DNA of 64,000 nucleotides, from assembly GCA_964567745.1 (NCBI GenBank), contig CAZMNY010000010.1, forward strand, positions 118,241 through 182,240, in the 5' to 3' direction. Under the pieces are notes generated by a model. The model was not told where the DNA came from. It saw only the letters and a program-made list of their open reading frames with translations, and made no database searches. The DNA is from CAZMNY01 sp964567745 (GTDB lineage: Bacteria > Planctomycetota > Planctomycetia > Pirellulales > Pirellulaceae). Position numbers and translations under genes: made by a program. Within the stretch, counting starts at the first letter, position 1, and every line of letters begins with the position of its first letter. Positions 9,061-18,585 of this stretch are shown in pieces.

Positions 9061-11319
9061 ATGGAACGAGATCGCACAGAACGACAATCTCAGGAGAGCC
9101 AGCGAAAATCGGCTGATCTCAGCCTGAAACGGACCCATGCGCCGGCTCAGGTCTCGGGTTATACGATCGAGAAGTTTCTTGGATCGGGAGCGTACGGCGA
9201 AGTTTGGGTCGGGGTCGACCAGAACACCGGACGCCGAGTTGCGATCAAGTTCTATACGCATCGCGGTTCGGTCGATTGGTCTTTGCTTTCCCGCGAAGTT
9301 GAGAAGCTCGTTTATCTTTCTGCCGATCGTTATGTCGTACAGCTGCTCGATGTTGGTTGGGACGCCAACCCGCCATACTACGTGATGGACTTCATCGAAA
9401 ACGGCTCGCTCAATGACCGGATTGAGCAAGACGGGCCGATGGCGGTGGACGATGCGATCGAGTTGTTTCGAGAGGTCGCGATCGGGTTGGTGCACGCTCA
9501 CGATAAAGGCGTTTTGCATTGCGATTTGAAGCCGGCCAACGTCCTGCTCGACGTCGATCACAAGCCTCGTCTGGCGGACTTTGGGCAATCGCGTCTGACC
9601 CATGAGCAGGCGCCGTCGTTAGGCACTCTGTTCTACATGGCGCCCGAGCAAGCCGATTTGGACGCGGTGCCGGATGCGCGTTGGGACGTGTACGCGTTGG
9701 GGTCTCTGTTTTACACAGCGGCCGTCGGCGAGCCGCCCTATCGGTCCGATCGAGCGATTGCCAAGCTCGATGTGTCCGAGGATTTAACCGACAGGTTGAA
9801 ACGATATCGCGAGATTATTCACGGTTCGCCTCGTCCAACGGCCCATCGCTCGTTGCCAGGATTGGATCGGTCGATGGCGGACATCATCGACCGCTGTCTG
9901 ACGCCGCGTCCCTCGAATCGTTTCAACAACGTGCAGGAAGTGCTCAGCGCGCTCAGCGAACGCGACAAGCGTCGAACCCGAAGACCTCAATTGGTGCTCG
10001 GCTTGGTCGGCCCGATGCTGATCCTGTTCGTGATGGCATTCTTCTCGTGGCGGATTTACCGCAGCGCTGTCGATCGCTCCAAAGCGGCGGTGACCGCGCG
10101 AGCTCGAGACACGAATTCGTACGCGGCGAAAGCGGTGGCGAATCGAGCCGCTCGTGACATCGAACGTTACTTCAATTCCGTGGAGAACGTGGGACGCGAA
10201 CCCGAATTTCAGCGTGCGCTGCTCGAGTTCGTTCAGGCCAACGAAGACGACCTGAAACAACTGGCCGATCCGAATGACAACGCAACTCCACTTGCGGCTC
10301 GCGAATCGTTCCTCGGCCAGTCGAGACAATCCGCGTTGCAGAAGCGATTTGACGACTTGCTGAAGAACCCAAAATTGCCGGAAGTGGCGAGCTGGTTTGT
10401 GTGCGACCATCGAGGCGTTCAATTGGCGGCGTCGTTTTCTTCACCAACCGCGGCAACGACCATCGGCAAGAACTTCGCATGGCGAACTTATTTCCATAGC
10501 GGCCCAGACGATCTGACGACGGTGAACGGCGGGGTTGCGTCTTATACGCTGCCCACTTCCGGTCGACTCAACACGACTCGCCTCTCTTCGCCGTTTCAAA
10601 GTAAAGCGACGAACAAGTGGAAGATCGCGATTTCAACGCCCATTGTCGAGAATATGGAAGGCTCGGCTGAGCAGCTTGAAGGCGGCCGGTTTTTGGGTGT
10701 GGTCGCGCTGACGGTCGATCTGGGTGAGTTTCTAAAATCGTTTGAAGGCGGGCCGACATTCTTTGCTTCGCTCATCGACAGTCGAGACGGAGCGCGGAAG
10801 GGGATGGTGTTGCAACATCCTTTGTTCGATGGCCGCGATCGCCTTCCAGATCGTTTCAGCGAATACCTAGTGAAGATATCCAAGGACGAGTCGTTATACA
10901 CCGATCCAATGGGGCAAGATTCGGAGGGCAAAGCGTACGATCGAGTTTGGATTGTCGCTCAATCTCCAGTGTTGCTGGCTCGTCGGTTGCGAGCAGCGGA
11001 AGCGGGCGCGGGGACTGGAGCGGGCGACCAGTCCGCAGAGACGGAGCAGTCGGGCCTGACGGTCCTAGTGCAAGAGGATTACGAAGAGGCGATTTCGCCG
11101 ATTCGGTTGTTAGGCGAAAAACTGATGCAGGAGGGACTCGTTGCGCTGGTCTTGTTCTTGCTGGTCGTCATCGGCTTGTGGGCGTTCGTCTCGCGAGTGA
11201 TGGGGGAAGCCGCTTCAACTGGAATCGGCGCGGCCGGAGCCCGCACGACGTCGGCACCGATGTTCGATCTGACAACGCTCGCGCGCCCCGACGACAAGCC
11301 CGATTCGCCCGCCGACTAA
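9061..11319 (+). CDS. Membrane Ser/Thr protein kinase with extracytoplasmic sensor region
   Basis: 752 residues. The N-terminal kinase (about 33-300) has the glycine loop GSGAYGEVW (41-49), ATP lysine K63 in VAIKFY, catalytic HCDLKPANVLL (153-163, HCD rather than HRD), DFGQ (173-176) and APEQ (194-197). A first membrane helix (about 309-330) leads to an extracytoplasmic region (about 335-685) with Cache-like features: a long helix, then WFVCDHRGVQLAAS and FLGVVALTVDL. A second helix lies at about 691-712, followed by a short Ala/Gly/Pro tail. The layout suggests an external signal controlling phosphorylation. It is followed after 33 bases by the FHA-cyclase gene, an obvious candidate partner. 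It lacks PASTA or WD40 repeats. Confidence 0.9.
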   Translation: MERDRTERQSQESQRKSADLSLKRTHAPAQVSGYTIEKFLGSGAYGEVWVGVDQNTGRRVAIKFYTHRGSVDWSLLSREVEKLVYLSADRYVVQLLDVGWDANPPYYVMDFIENGSLNDRIEQDGPMAVDDAIELFREVAIGLVHAHDKGVLHCDLKPANVLLDVDHKPRLADFGQSRLTHEQAPSLGTLFYMAPEQADLDAVPDARWDVYALGSLFYTAAVGEPPYRSDRAIAKLDVSEDLTDRLKRYREIIHGSPRPTAHRSLPGLDRSMADIIDRCLTPRPSNRFNNVQEVLSALSERDKRRTRRPQLVLGLVGPMLILFVMAFFSWRIYRSAVDRSKAAVTARARDTNSYAAKAVANRAARDIERYFNSVENVGREPEFQRALLEFVQANEDDLKQLADPNDNATPLAARESFLGQSRQSALQKRFDDLLKNPKLPEVASWFVCDHRGVQLAASFSSPTAATTIGKNFAWRTYFHSGPDDLTTVNGGVASYTLPTSGRLNTTRLSSPFQSKATNKWKIAISTPIVENMEGSAEQLEGGRFLGVVALTVDLGEFLKSFEGGPTFFASLIDSRDGARKGMVLQHPLFDGRDRLPDRFSEYLVKISKDESLYTDPMGQDSEGKAYDRVWIVAQSPVLLARRLRAAEAGAGTGAGDQSAETEQSGLTVLVQEDYEEAISPIRLLGEKLMQEGLVALVLFLLVVIGLWAFVSRVMGEAASTGIGAAGARTTSAPMFDLTTLARPDDKPDSPAD

Positions 11320-11352
11320 GCAACGCGTTCGTTACTCGCTCGAAAGGTATTC

Positions 11353-13119
11353 ATGCCGGATTTGATCGCCCAAGGGACGGCGCAGGAGCATCGTTGGCGT
11401 CGCACCGTTGCGCCGGGGCGACGCTATGTCATTGGCCGAGACGTCGATGTTTGGTCGGTTGGCTGGGATTCGCAAGTCTCTCGACGGCATGTGGAAGTCA
11501 CACTCGATCGCGGGCGGTTGGAAGTCGTCGTATTGGCCACCGCGAGCAATCCGCTGTTTGTTCGAGGCGGCGCGCGTGAATCGGTTTCGATTCGGGTCGG
11601 CGAACATTTTGTGATCGGCGAAACCACCTTCACGTTGGTCGACGAACAGGCCGACGCTTCGCTCGACGCCCCCGTGCCGATAACGGAACAGGTCTACAGC
11701 CAGGTCGCTCTGCAACGCGTTCGATTCCGTAATGCGGATCAACGGATTGAGGTCTTGGGTCGATTGCCGGAAGTGATTGCGGGTGCGGGCAACGACAGCG
11801 AGATGTTTGTGCGGATCGTCAACGTTCTGTTGGCTGGCATCCCTCGCTGCTCATCGGCGGCCATTGTGGAAACACAAACCAATTCGGGCGATGGCGAAAT
11901 TCGCATTTTGCATTGGGATCGACGCCGCCAAATGGACGGCGCGTTTATGCCGAGCGATCGGCTGATACGGCGAGCGATCAAGGAAGGCGAAAGTGTCGTT
12001 CACGTTTGGGGCGAAGCCGATTCGGCGGGCCAATTCACCCACTCGGCGGATGCCGATTGGGCGTTTTGTACGCCAGTGCTCGGCGACCAGCGACATTGGG
12101 CCATCTACATTGCAGGCGATTTCAGTTCCGCAGGTTTTTCCTCCAGCGGCCCAGAGGATCTGCGTGATGACCTTAAATTCGCGGAGCTGGCGGCGTCGAC
12201 AATCGGCCGACTGTGCGAACTGAGAAACAAGACGAGGCGCCTCGCAAGCCTCAGTCAGTTCATATCGCCGGTGGTCTTAGAGGCGATCGCCGGTCGCGAC
12301 CCGGAGGAGGCGTTGGCACCTCAAGAGGCGGATGTGGCCGTGTTGTTTTGCGACTTGCGCGGCTTTTCGAGGCGATCGGAGCAAGCCGCAGACGACTTGC
12401 ACGGATTGTTGCGACGGGTCAGCGGGGCGCTGGGCGTGATGACTCGACAGATTCTCGAGCAAGGCGGCGTAGTCGGAGATTTTCATGGCGATGCCGCGAT
12501 GGGATTCTGGGGTTGGCCGCTCGCGCAGGAGGATGCGGCCAATCGCGCGTGTCGAGCCGCGCTGGCGATTCGAGCGGAATTTGAAGCCGCCGCTTCGGAC
12601 GATTCCCACCCGCTCGTCGACTTTGAAATCGGCATCGGCGTTGCGCACGGGCGCGCCGTGGCGGGGAAGATCGGAACGATCGACCAGGTCAAGGTGACCG
12701 TTTTCGGGCCCGTGGTGAACCGCGCCGCGCGGCTCGAAGGGATGACAAAGATCCTCAACGCGCCGATTCTTGTCGATGAAGCCGTTGCTGCTCAGCTTCG
12801 TCACCAAACGAATGCGTCAGACGCTCGGATACGCCGCGTCGCCGAGGTCATACCGGTAGGGTTCGACGCCCCGATCGAGGTCTCGGAATTGTTGCCGCCG
12901 GAAACTGAATTCCCCTCGCTAACTCAGAAAGACATTCAGGCCTACGAAGCCGCGCTGAAGTCCCTGCAAGATGGGGATTGGCAGAAAGCCTTTACGTTGT
13001 TGCATCAAGTTCCGGCCAGCGATCGAGTCAAGGACTTTCTGACGGTGCTCATCGCCCAGCACAATCGCACGCCGCCGGCGGATTGGACGGGCGCGATTCC
13101 GTTGACCAGCAAACGTTGA
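11353..13119 (+). CDS. FHA-GAF-class III adenylate/guanylate cyclase
   Basis: 588 residues, cytoplasmic. An FHA phosphothreonine-binding domain (about 20-97) has RYVIGRD and SRRHVEV. A GAF-like domain follows (about 128-285), then a class III cyclase catalytic domain (about 315-490). Metal Asp334 is in FCDLRGFS and Asp380 is in FHGD; Asn456 and Arg460 are in VVNRAARLEG. The C-terminus (about 520-588) is TPR-like. The usual substrate-selecting Lys is replaced by Asp376 and the usual Asp by Lys447, an apparent charge swap, so nucleotide preference cannot be assumed. With the adjacent kinase, the FHA domain suggests phosphorylation-dependent control of second-messenger synthesis. Confidence 0.88.
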   Translation: MPDLIAQGTAQEHRWRRTVAPGRRYVIGRDVDVWSVGWDSQVSRRHVEVTLDRGRLEVVVLATASNPLFVRGGARESVSIRVGEHFVIGETTFTLVDEQADASLDAPVPITEQVYSQVALQRVRFRNADQRIEVLGRLPEVIAGAGNDSEMFVRIVNVLLAGIPRCSSAAIVETQTNSGDGEIRILHWDRRRQMDGAFMPSDRLIRRAIKEGESVVHVWGEADSAGQFTHSADADWAFCTPVLGDQRHWAIYIAGDFSSAGFSSSGPEDLRDDLKFAELAASTIGRLCELRNKTRRLASLSQFISPVVLEAIAGRDPEEALAPQEADVAVLFCDLRGFSRRSEQAADDLHGLLRRVSGALGVMTRQILEQGGVVGDFHGDAAMGFWGWPLAQEDAANRACRAALAIRAEFEAAASDDSHPLVDFEIGIGVAHGRAVAGKIGTIDQVKVTVFGPVVNRAARLEGMTKILNAPILVDEAVAAQLRHQTNASDARIRRVAEVIPVGFDAPIEVSELLPPETEFPSLTQKDIQAYEAALKSLQDGDWQKAFTLLHQVPASDRVKDFLTVLIAQHNRTPPADWTGAIPLTSKR

Positions 13120-13218
13120 TGCCGCGATTAAATCCGACGGTTTCATTTGCTCGCAGAGCGGCTAGTTGGCGGGCATCGTCCCGATGGTCGTTTCGCACTT
13201 GCCCCATCGTCGCCGGCG

Positions 13219-14157
13219 CTATTTGTCTTCATCAGTCAATCGCTCGAGATGTTGCTCGATACACATCGGCAAGATGTCGACGTTGTAGCCCCCTTCGAGC
13301 AGGCTGACGAGCTTGCCTCCGCAGTATTGGTCGGCGACACGCATGACCGAATCCGTCAGGTCGCCAAAATCCTCAGTCTCCAAATCGAGCGATCCGATGG
13401 GGTCTTCGCGGTGGGCGTCGAATCCGGCCGAGAGCAGAACGATTTGCGGCTTGATTCGACTTGCGAATTCATCCAGTTCGTCGGCGAATCTCTTGAGAAT
13501 CTCCCTGCGCGGCTCGCCATAGGTAATCGGAAGGTTGCGAGTCGCGCCGAGTCCGTCGCCGGTTCCTGTCTCGCAGTCACGGCCGGAACCGGGAAAAAAC
13601 GGGAAACGGTGCATCGAGAGGAAGCCACAATTCGACTCGGAATAGAAGACGTCTTGGGTGCCGTTTCCGTGATGCACGTCCCAGTCGACCAGGAGCACGT
13701 TGTCGAGTCCATGTGCGGCGATGGCTTCGCGAGCTCCAATCGCCAAACTGTTGAACAGGCAGAATCCCATCGGCGCGTCGGCCAAAGCGTGATGGCCGGG
13801 CGGGCGGACGAGGCAAAACGCGTTTTCGTCTTCCCCTTTGATGACTCGGCCAACCGCGTCGCACACCGTCCCAGCGGCTCTCACGGCCGCATCATACGAA
13901 CGATCGCTACAGACCGTATTCAGCTCAATCTGCCCGCCTCCGGCGTCGCAATACGCCTGAATCGACCTTACATAGTCCTGGCCATGCACTCGCTCGATTT
14001 GGACTGGCGTGGCCTCGGACCAACTCGGTTGGCCACATCGCTCCGGCCAGCCCTGCTGCTCTAGGTGGTCCCAGGTTCGCTGGAGACGCTTGGGCCGTTC
14101 GGGGTGGCGACCCGTTCGGTGAAGCAGGAACAGAGAATCGTAATAGAGCAAGGTCAT
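13219..14157 (-). CDS. Histone deacetylase/acetoin-utilisation family hydrolase
   Basis: 312 residues of the arginase/deacetylase fold. Visible active-site features are RPPGHHA with the paired catalytic His, VDWDVHHGNGTQ carrying two zinc ligands, and SAGFDAHREDP carrying the third. EGGYN lies near the C-terminus. Family members remove acetyl groups from lysine, polyamines or acetoin-pathway proteins; the bacterial substrate here is unknown. The length matches single-domain bacterial members. It is convergent with the cyclase gene (100-base gap) and divergent from the next exported protein. Confidence 0.92.
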   Translation of the reverse strand: MTLLYYDSLFLLHRTGRHPERPKRLQRTWDHLEQQGWPERCGQPSWSEATPVQIERVHGQDYVRSIQAYCDAGGGQIELNTVCSDRSYDAAVRAAGTVCDAVGRVIKGEDENAFCLVRPPGHHALADAPMGFCLFNSLAIGAREAIAAHGLDNVLLVDWDVHHGNGTQDVFYSESNCGFLSMHRFPFFPGSGRDCETGTGDGLGATRNLPITYGEPRREILKRFADELDEFASRIKPQIVLLSAGFDAHREDPIGSLDLETEDFGDLTDSVMRVADQYCGGKLVSLLEGGYNVDILPMCIEQHLERLTDEDK

Positions 14158-14584
14158 CCGTTGGTTCTCGCGGGAGATCGAAGCTTCGCTCGCCCTAAAC
14201 TAACGAGCCAGACCTGTTTGCGTCCACCGTCCCGGATTTCGAGAGCCGGTTTTGAGGGCTCGATTGATGCGCAAGCTGATTTCTGAGAACGATTTAGATT
14301 GACATTCATGGGACCCGCTTAGTAATTTGATAAGAGTAGGCTTGTGTAGGCGACGAATGGTGCAAGAATCGCGATTAGGCCAATTCTGGCTCGCGTTGCC
14401 AACGATTTGAGCTGCCGAGCCGCAAATGGCGAGCGTTTCGCGTTTTTTGGCGAATCCGTTCGTTTGCCGCTTGTCAGCCATTGGGCGTGATTGGTGATCA
14501 TTGTCACCATGACGCCTTCAATCCAATTCGACACACAGTCTTCACTTCAAATCAGTGCAGAACGACTTCAGGTTGGTGCCCAAA
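14158..14584. other. Divergent intergenic region
   Basis: It lies between the deacetylase-like gene and a leftward-diverging exported-protein gene, and no gene is recognised in it. A TTGACA hexamer at 14299-14304, followed 18 bases later by TAATTT, is a weak sigma-70-like candidate reading rightward. It lies about 250 bases before the next start, so the assignment is uncertain. Confidence 0.3.
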
Positions 14585-16249
14585 ATGCTTGTGATTCCAC
14601 GAGTCCAAGTCGCGTTTTCCAAATGGCTCGCGTTGACATTATGTGCGGCCGCATTCAGTGCGGGACCCGTTCTCGGTCAGACGAAACACAAGGTGGACCC
14701 AGTCAATCCGCCCGACATGATGAACCCCAAGACGCAGGTGCATCGAGACGCCAAGGCGGCTCGGACCCGTTGTCTTACAAGCCCCACGCTGCGAGCGGAA
14801 GATCGCGTCGATGGGATGGTCTGGTACACCGGATACATTCTTCCCTTGATGACCGATGAAGCGGATCTCGGCGGCATGTCGGAACGTCGCGTCGAGTTGA
14901 TTGCCGACTTGGCGAGAATCAAAGACTTCGAGTTTCACACGAAGTTGGTGACTGAGGCGGAGACGTACGCCAATCGCGTTCTCGCGGGGAATTATCATCC
15001 GTTCGCCCGAATCACAGCGATGCACACCATCGCCCATTTGAATTCGGTCGAAGTTTCGGTCAGTCAGCGCGTTCCTACTCCTTACGCGCCAGCGATGGAC
15101 GTCTTGCTCGCTCGACTGAAAGACGCGAAAGAATTGGACGCTGTGAAAGCGGTTGCGTTGTTCGGCATTCGTCGTCACCTGACGACCTATCTCGCCGACG
15201 ATCCCCGCACAATTTCTGCCGCAGATCTAAAGAAGATGACCGACGCGTTGTTGCCTTTGATTAATGAAAAGACGCCGCCCGGAAAGCGGAGCGCGGCAGG
15301 GCACGCCTGGATGCGTGGTCGAGCCATTGAAGCCTTGGCTGCTTTGGGCGAACCGGGAAAAGGGCTGGTTGTCTACAACGCGTTCAATGGTGTATTGGAA
15401 GAAAAGGACGCCCCCATCTCGCTGCGTTGTGCGGCGGCCAACGGGCTTGGCCTGTTGCGATACCCGAACGACATGAAGGCCGATTTCATCAAGTCCGCAG
15501 ACGCGATTGCTCTTGCGGCAGTCGCCTCGGCCGAACGCAACCTGGCTCGCTTCCAAGGTCTCAAGGACGCTATCGCCAGCAGAAAAAACAAGCCGTCCGA
15601 TAGAGGCGGATCCGGCGTCGGCGGACCTCCCGGCGGCGCGGGCGGCGATCCAGGCGGAATCGGTGGACCTCCCGGTGGTTTGGGCGGCGATCCCGGCGGA
15701 CCTCCCGGTGGCGGCGCTGACGGCGGAGGTTTGGACGGACTCGGCGGCGACCCAGGCGGTTTGGGCGGCGACCCAGGCGGACCTGCCGGCGGTTTGGGTG
15801 GCGGCACGGGAACGGCCAACAACCAAAACACCTCCGAGTACCCTGAATTTTCGGTCGACAATCTTCAGCGATCGCTTCGAGCTGAATTGCTTTGCGTTCA
15901 ACGCGGCATTCGAGGAACAACCAAAGAGCCGCTCTTGGGACTCGTTGGCATTGCCGTTGTCGATCCCGCCAAAACGCGTGTGGCCGAGGTTGATACGGCC
16001 ATCGAAAATCTGCTCAAACTGACGGTCGATGAGGAAGAGTTTGGCAAGGTCATGGCAAAACTTCAAAACCAAGTCGATCAACTTAAGGAACTCGTGGCGC
16101 CAGCCGTCGCGCCGGCGGCAGACCCGCTTGGCGCCAAGTCGGCTGAACCCGAAGCTGATCCGCTCGGCGCCAAGCCTGCCGACAAGGGCGACGAGATCCC
16201 CAGCAAGACTCCCGAAACGCCTCCTGCCGGAGGGGCCAAAGGAAACTAG
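14585..16249 (+). CDS. Secreted protein with a Gly/Pro/Asp-rich low-complexity segment
   Basis: 554 residues from the ATG at 14585, which gives a standard signal peptide (MLVIPRVQVAFSKW, then ALTLCAAAFSAG, cleavage near GQ). The first half is alpha-helical and HEAT-like. A segment of about 75 residues (around 340-415) consists of near-repeats of GGDPGG, GGPPGG and GGLGG. The C-terminal part has helices and twice the phrase ADPLGAK. I do not recognise the family; the layout is typical of planctomycete exported proteins of unknown role. The TAG stop (16247-16249) is the CTAG end of an inserted inverted-repeat element, so the natural C-terminus may have been altered. Confidence 0.75.
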   Translation: MLVIPRVQVAFSKWLALTLCAAAFSAGPVLGQTKHKVDPVNPPDMMNPKTQVHRDAKAARTRCLTSPTLRAEDRVDGMVWYTGYILPLMTDEADLGGMSERRVELIADLARIKDFEFHTKLVTEAETYANRVLAGNYHPFARITAMHTIAHLNSVEVSVSQRVPTPYAPAMDVLLARLKDAKELDAVKAVALFGIRRHLTTYLADDPRTISAADLKKMTDALLPLINEKTPPGKRSAAGHAWMRGRAIEALAALGEPGKGLVVYNAFNGVLEEKDAPISLRCAAANGLGLLRYPNDMKADFIKSADAIALAAVASAERNLARFQGLKDAIASRKNKPSDRGGSGVGGPPGGAGGDPGGIGGPPGGLGGDPGGPPGGGADGGGLDGLGGDPGGLGGDPGGPAGGLGGGTGTANNQNTSEYPEFSVDNLQRSLRAELLCVQRGIRGTTKEPLLGLVGIAVVDPAKTRVAEVDTAIENLLKLTVDEEEFGKVMAKLQNQVDQLKELVAPAVAPAADPLGAKSAEPEADPLGAKPADKGDEIPSKTPETPPAGGAKGN

Positions 16250-16354
16250 TGCCGCGTCAACTCTAAAAATGCGGGTTGGCTTCGGCGTAACTTGACTTGG
16301 CGGCGTACGATACAAACACTGGGATCCTAATTCTTAGTGTTGACGCTGCACTAG
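16246..16354. mobile_element. 109-bp MITE-like element with CTAG ends (copy A)
   Basis: The ends are CTAGTGCCGCGTCAAC and, on the other strand, CTAGTGCAGCGTCAAC, one mismatch in 16 bases. The pairing continues inward with few mismatches to about 29 bases. There is no coding capacity. Its first CTAG supplies the TAG stop of the upstream gene. Its ends resemble those of the two identical copies at 18586 and 38021, but its interior differs, so it is a related subfamily. CTAG borders fit a TA-duplicating element of the IS630/Tc1 kind (inference). Confidence 0.75.
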
Positions 16355-16401
16355 TCCTCTGAGCCGGTTTGCCGGCTGAGTCATGCGAGACGAGGCAGGG
16401 A

Positions 16402-18579
16402 ATGCCCGAACAAAACGACCTTGTGCCGCTGCGACGATGGCCGCGACGTATGCCCCATCGGCAAATCGTGTCGTTGCAGCGCGCCCGGATCGGTTGGTCT
16501 CTGGCAGCCGGTCTTCTGCTTCCTGCCGGACTTTTGCTTGCCGGCGCATTCGGTTGTCGTTCGTTCCACGCCGATCCGATCGTCGAGCGAGTGCCCAACT
16601 CCGAAGCCATCTTGCTGGGGCAATCCGATGCGGAGTTGCCGGCAGCCATGATGGTCGCGTTCGAAAATCAGCTTGTCGAGACGCGCAAAGTCAAAGGGAT
16701 AGCCGAGCAGATTGACCTATGGGCGGAGTCCAAATCGCCTGGGGCCTATCGCTGGCAAAATCGAGGGCTCAAAGAGATTGATGCGCAGTATTGGCCGGCG
16801 CTGATGAAATCGAAAACGCGTACTGCGGCGGCTGCCGCGGTCATCGGCGTTGCTCGGCAGACCAAGCGCGCATCATCCGAACTGGTCGATTTGGTTCGCG
16901 ACCCGAACCTCTCCGTTGCAACTCGACGAGCAGCGGTGGAAACGCTCGGCGCGACCGCCTCCAACGAAACGTTCGACGGTGTGTTCGACGAGTTGAGCGA
17001 CCCCGAGAAAGAACAATTCTCGAAACACGTCTACACGGAATTGATCCTGTCACTGGCTCTGCAAGAGACTGAGCCACAAGACCCGAGGTGGCTGCGAGGC
17101 CTAGCTGATAGCAAGCGCGAACCCAAGCTGGCCGTGCTTCGCGGTTGGGAGCGGCTATCGCGAGGGCCCTTGCCTGATGCGGGCCGGCCGCTGCTCACCG
17201 ACCCGGACGACGCCATTCGCGCTGCAGCGCTGCGAGCGTTCGCGGCTTGCGAAGGCGAACAGCATCTTTCGGACGTGATTGTCGCCATCCAAAAACCGAA
17301 TTTGGCGCTTCAGGCCGGCGCGATACAAGCCCTCGGCTACATCGATGTCGCCTCTTCGCGAACGGAACTCCGCCGTCTGCTGAAAGAGAGCTCGACCGAG
17401 CTGCGAGCCGAAGCCGTCAGCGCTCTGGCTCGCCTGCGCGACTTTGACACGGTGGACCGCGTCGTCGCCTCGGATCGCTCCTGGCGGGTTCGCTTGGCGG
17501 CGGCCGATTCTCTTGACGATCGAGATGGAGCGGAAGCGGCGGACGTGGCAATGCAGCTTGTGACCGACGAGAACCCTCAAGTTCAGGCCGCCGCGATTCA
17601 GGCGATTGAGGATTGGGACATTCGGCTGAGCGGGCCGATCTATTTTCACGCGTTGGATAGCCAGTCGATCTTGGCGAGGAAACTCGCTGCGGAGCAACTC
17701 GCCAATCACTGGCCGACCGCTCTGCTTTTCGGCCCTAGCGTTTCCGCAGCCCAGCGGCGCGGACAGCTAAAAATCTTGCGTCGCGTGTGGCCTTTCGGAA
17801 GCCTGGAACGACGCGAAATGACCGAATCGGATTCGGAACAATTTGGCGACTGGATAGACGCCCTCCAGACGGCCGGAACCGATCGGGAAAAAGCGGCCGA
17901 GTCCATTGCCAAGATGGCGAGCCGAGTTTACTTGGACAGGCGAGCCGTCGAGAGACTTATTGCCCTGCTGGCGAAGGCCGATAATCGATCCGTTCGCCGC
18001 CCGCTGGCGCGCGCCATTGCATCGCGGCAAAACCAAGGGTTCCAGTCCACGCTCAGGATGCTGCTCGAGGATACCGACTCGGAATTGAATCTGATTGGAC
18101 TTCGCTATGTCGAGCGGTACGGCGATCTGCGCGACGCCAGTCTCTGCCGTCCGTTTCTTACTCACTCCGATGGCCGCATGCGGCTCGCAGCAGTCATCGC
18201 GATTGGCGAAATTGGCGACTCCAAAGCGGAGTCGGTGATTGTCCAGCGGTTGGGCGACTCGTCGTCCGAAACGCGAGTCGCGGCGGCAGTCGCCCTTTGC
18301 TCTTGGGGATTTGATTCCGGGCTCGTTGCACTCGAACGATTCGCCGCTTCGGAGAATCCCAGCGAGCGACGTCGGGCCGCGGCCGCGATGGCTGATGTCG
18401 GCCGGCAAACGTTCTTGCCTCAATTACTTCGCATGGTCGAGGATCGCGATGACAACGTCAGTCAAACCGCCAGCCGCTCATTGATCTGCATCACAGGAGA
18501 TCAGGCACCGGCGATAACCGAGGATATGAATCCGACTGACTTGCGAACGGCGTGGAAGTCTTGGGCTGCGAGTCACTGA
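16402..18579 (+). CDS. HEAT-repeat lipoprotein
   Basis: 725 residues from the ATG at 16402, preceded by GAGG at suitable spacing. A long basic N-region leads to a hydrophobic stretch ending in LLAGAFGC, a plausible lipobox, so the protein is probably lipid-anchored. The rest is a long series of HEAT-like helical pairs (for example VATRRAAVETLGA, IRAAALRAFAACEG, MRLAAVIAIGEIGD, RVAAAVALCSWG), a protein-binding scaffold with no enzymatic motif. The partner is unknown. It lies between two MITE-like elements and is tandem with the previous exported protein. Confidence 0.82.
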   Translation: MPEQNDLVPLRRWPRRMPHRQIVSLQRARIGWSLAAGLLLPAGLLLAGAFGCRSFHADPIVERVPNSEAILLGQSDAELPAAMMVAFENQLVETRKVKGIAEQIDLWAESKSPGAYRWQNRGLKEIDAQYWPALMKSKTRTAAAAAVIGVARQTKRASSELVDLVRDPNLSVATRRAAVETLGATASNETFDGVFDELSDPEKEQFSKHVYTELILSLALQETEPQDPRWLRGLADSKREPKLAVLRGWERLSRGPLPDAGRPLLTDPDDAIRAAALRAFAACEGEQHLSDVIVAIQKPNLALQAGAIQALGYIDVASSRTELRRLLKESSTELRAEAVSALARLRDFDTVDRVVASDRSWRVRLAAADSLDDRDGAEAADVAMQLVTDENPQVQAAAIQAIEDWDIRLSGPIYFHALDSQSILARKLAAEQLANHWPTALLFGPSVSAAQRRGQLKILRRVWPFGSLERREMTESDSEQFGDWIDALQTAGTDREKAAESIAKMASRVYLDRRAVERLIALLAKADNRSVRRPLARAIASRQNQGFQSTLRMLLEDTDSELNLIGLRYVERYGDLRDASLCRPFLTHSDGRMRLAAVIAIGEIGDSKAESVIVQRLGDSSSETRVAAAVALCSWGFDSGLVALERFAASENPSERRRAAAAMADVGRQTFLPQLLRMVEDRDDNVSQTASRSLICITGDQAPAITEDMNPTDLRTAWKSWAASH

Positions 18580-18585
18580 GAACGA

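Noticed and set aside
13147..14064. A plus-strand frame of 305 codons over the deacetylase-like gene
   Set aside because: The minus strand shows all active-site motifs of the deacetylase family; the plus-strand product has none.
15227..16315. A minus-strand frame of 362 codons across the Gly-rich gene
   Set aside because: Open only because the repeat-rich plus-strand gene has few complementary stops; its product is repetitive and has no start signal.
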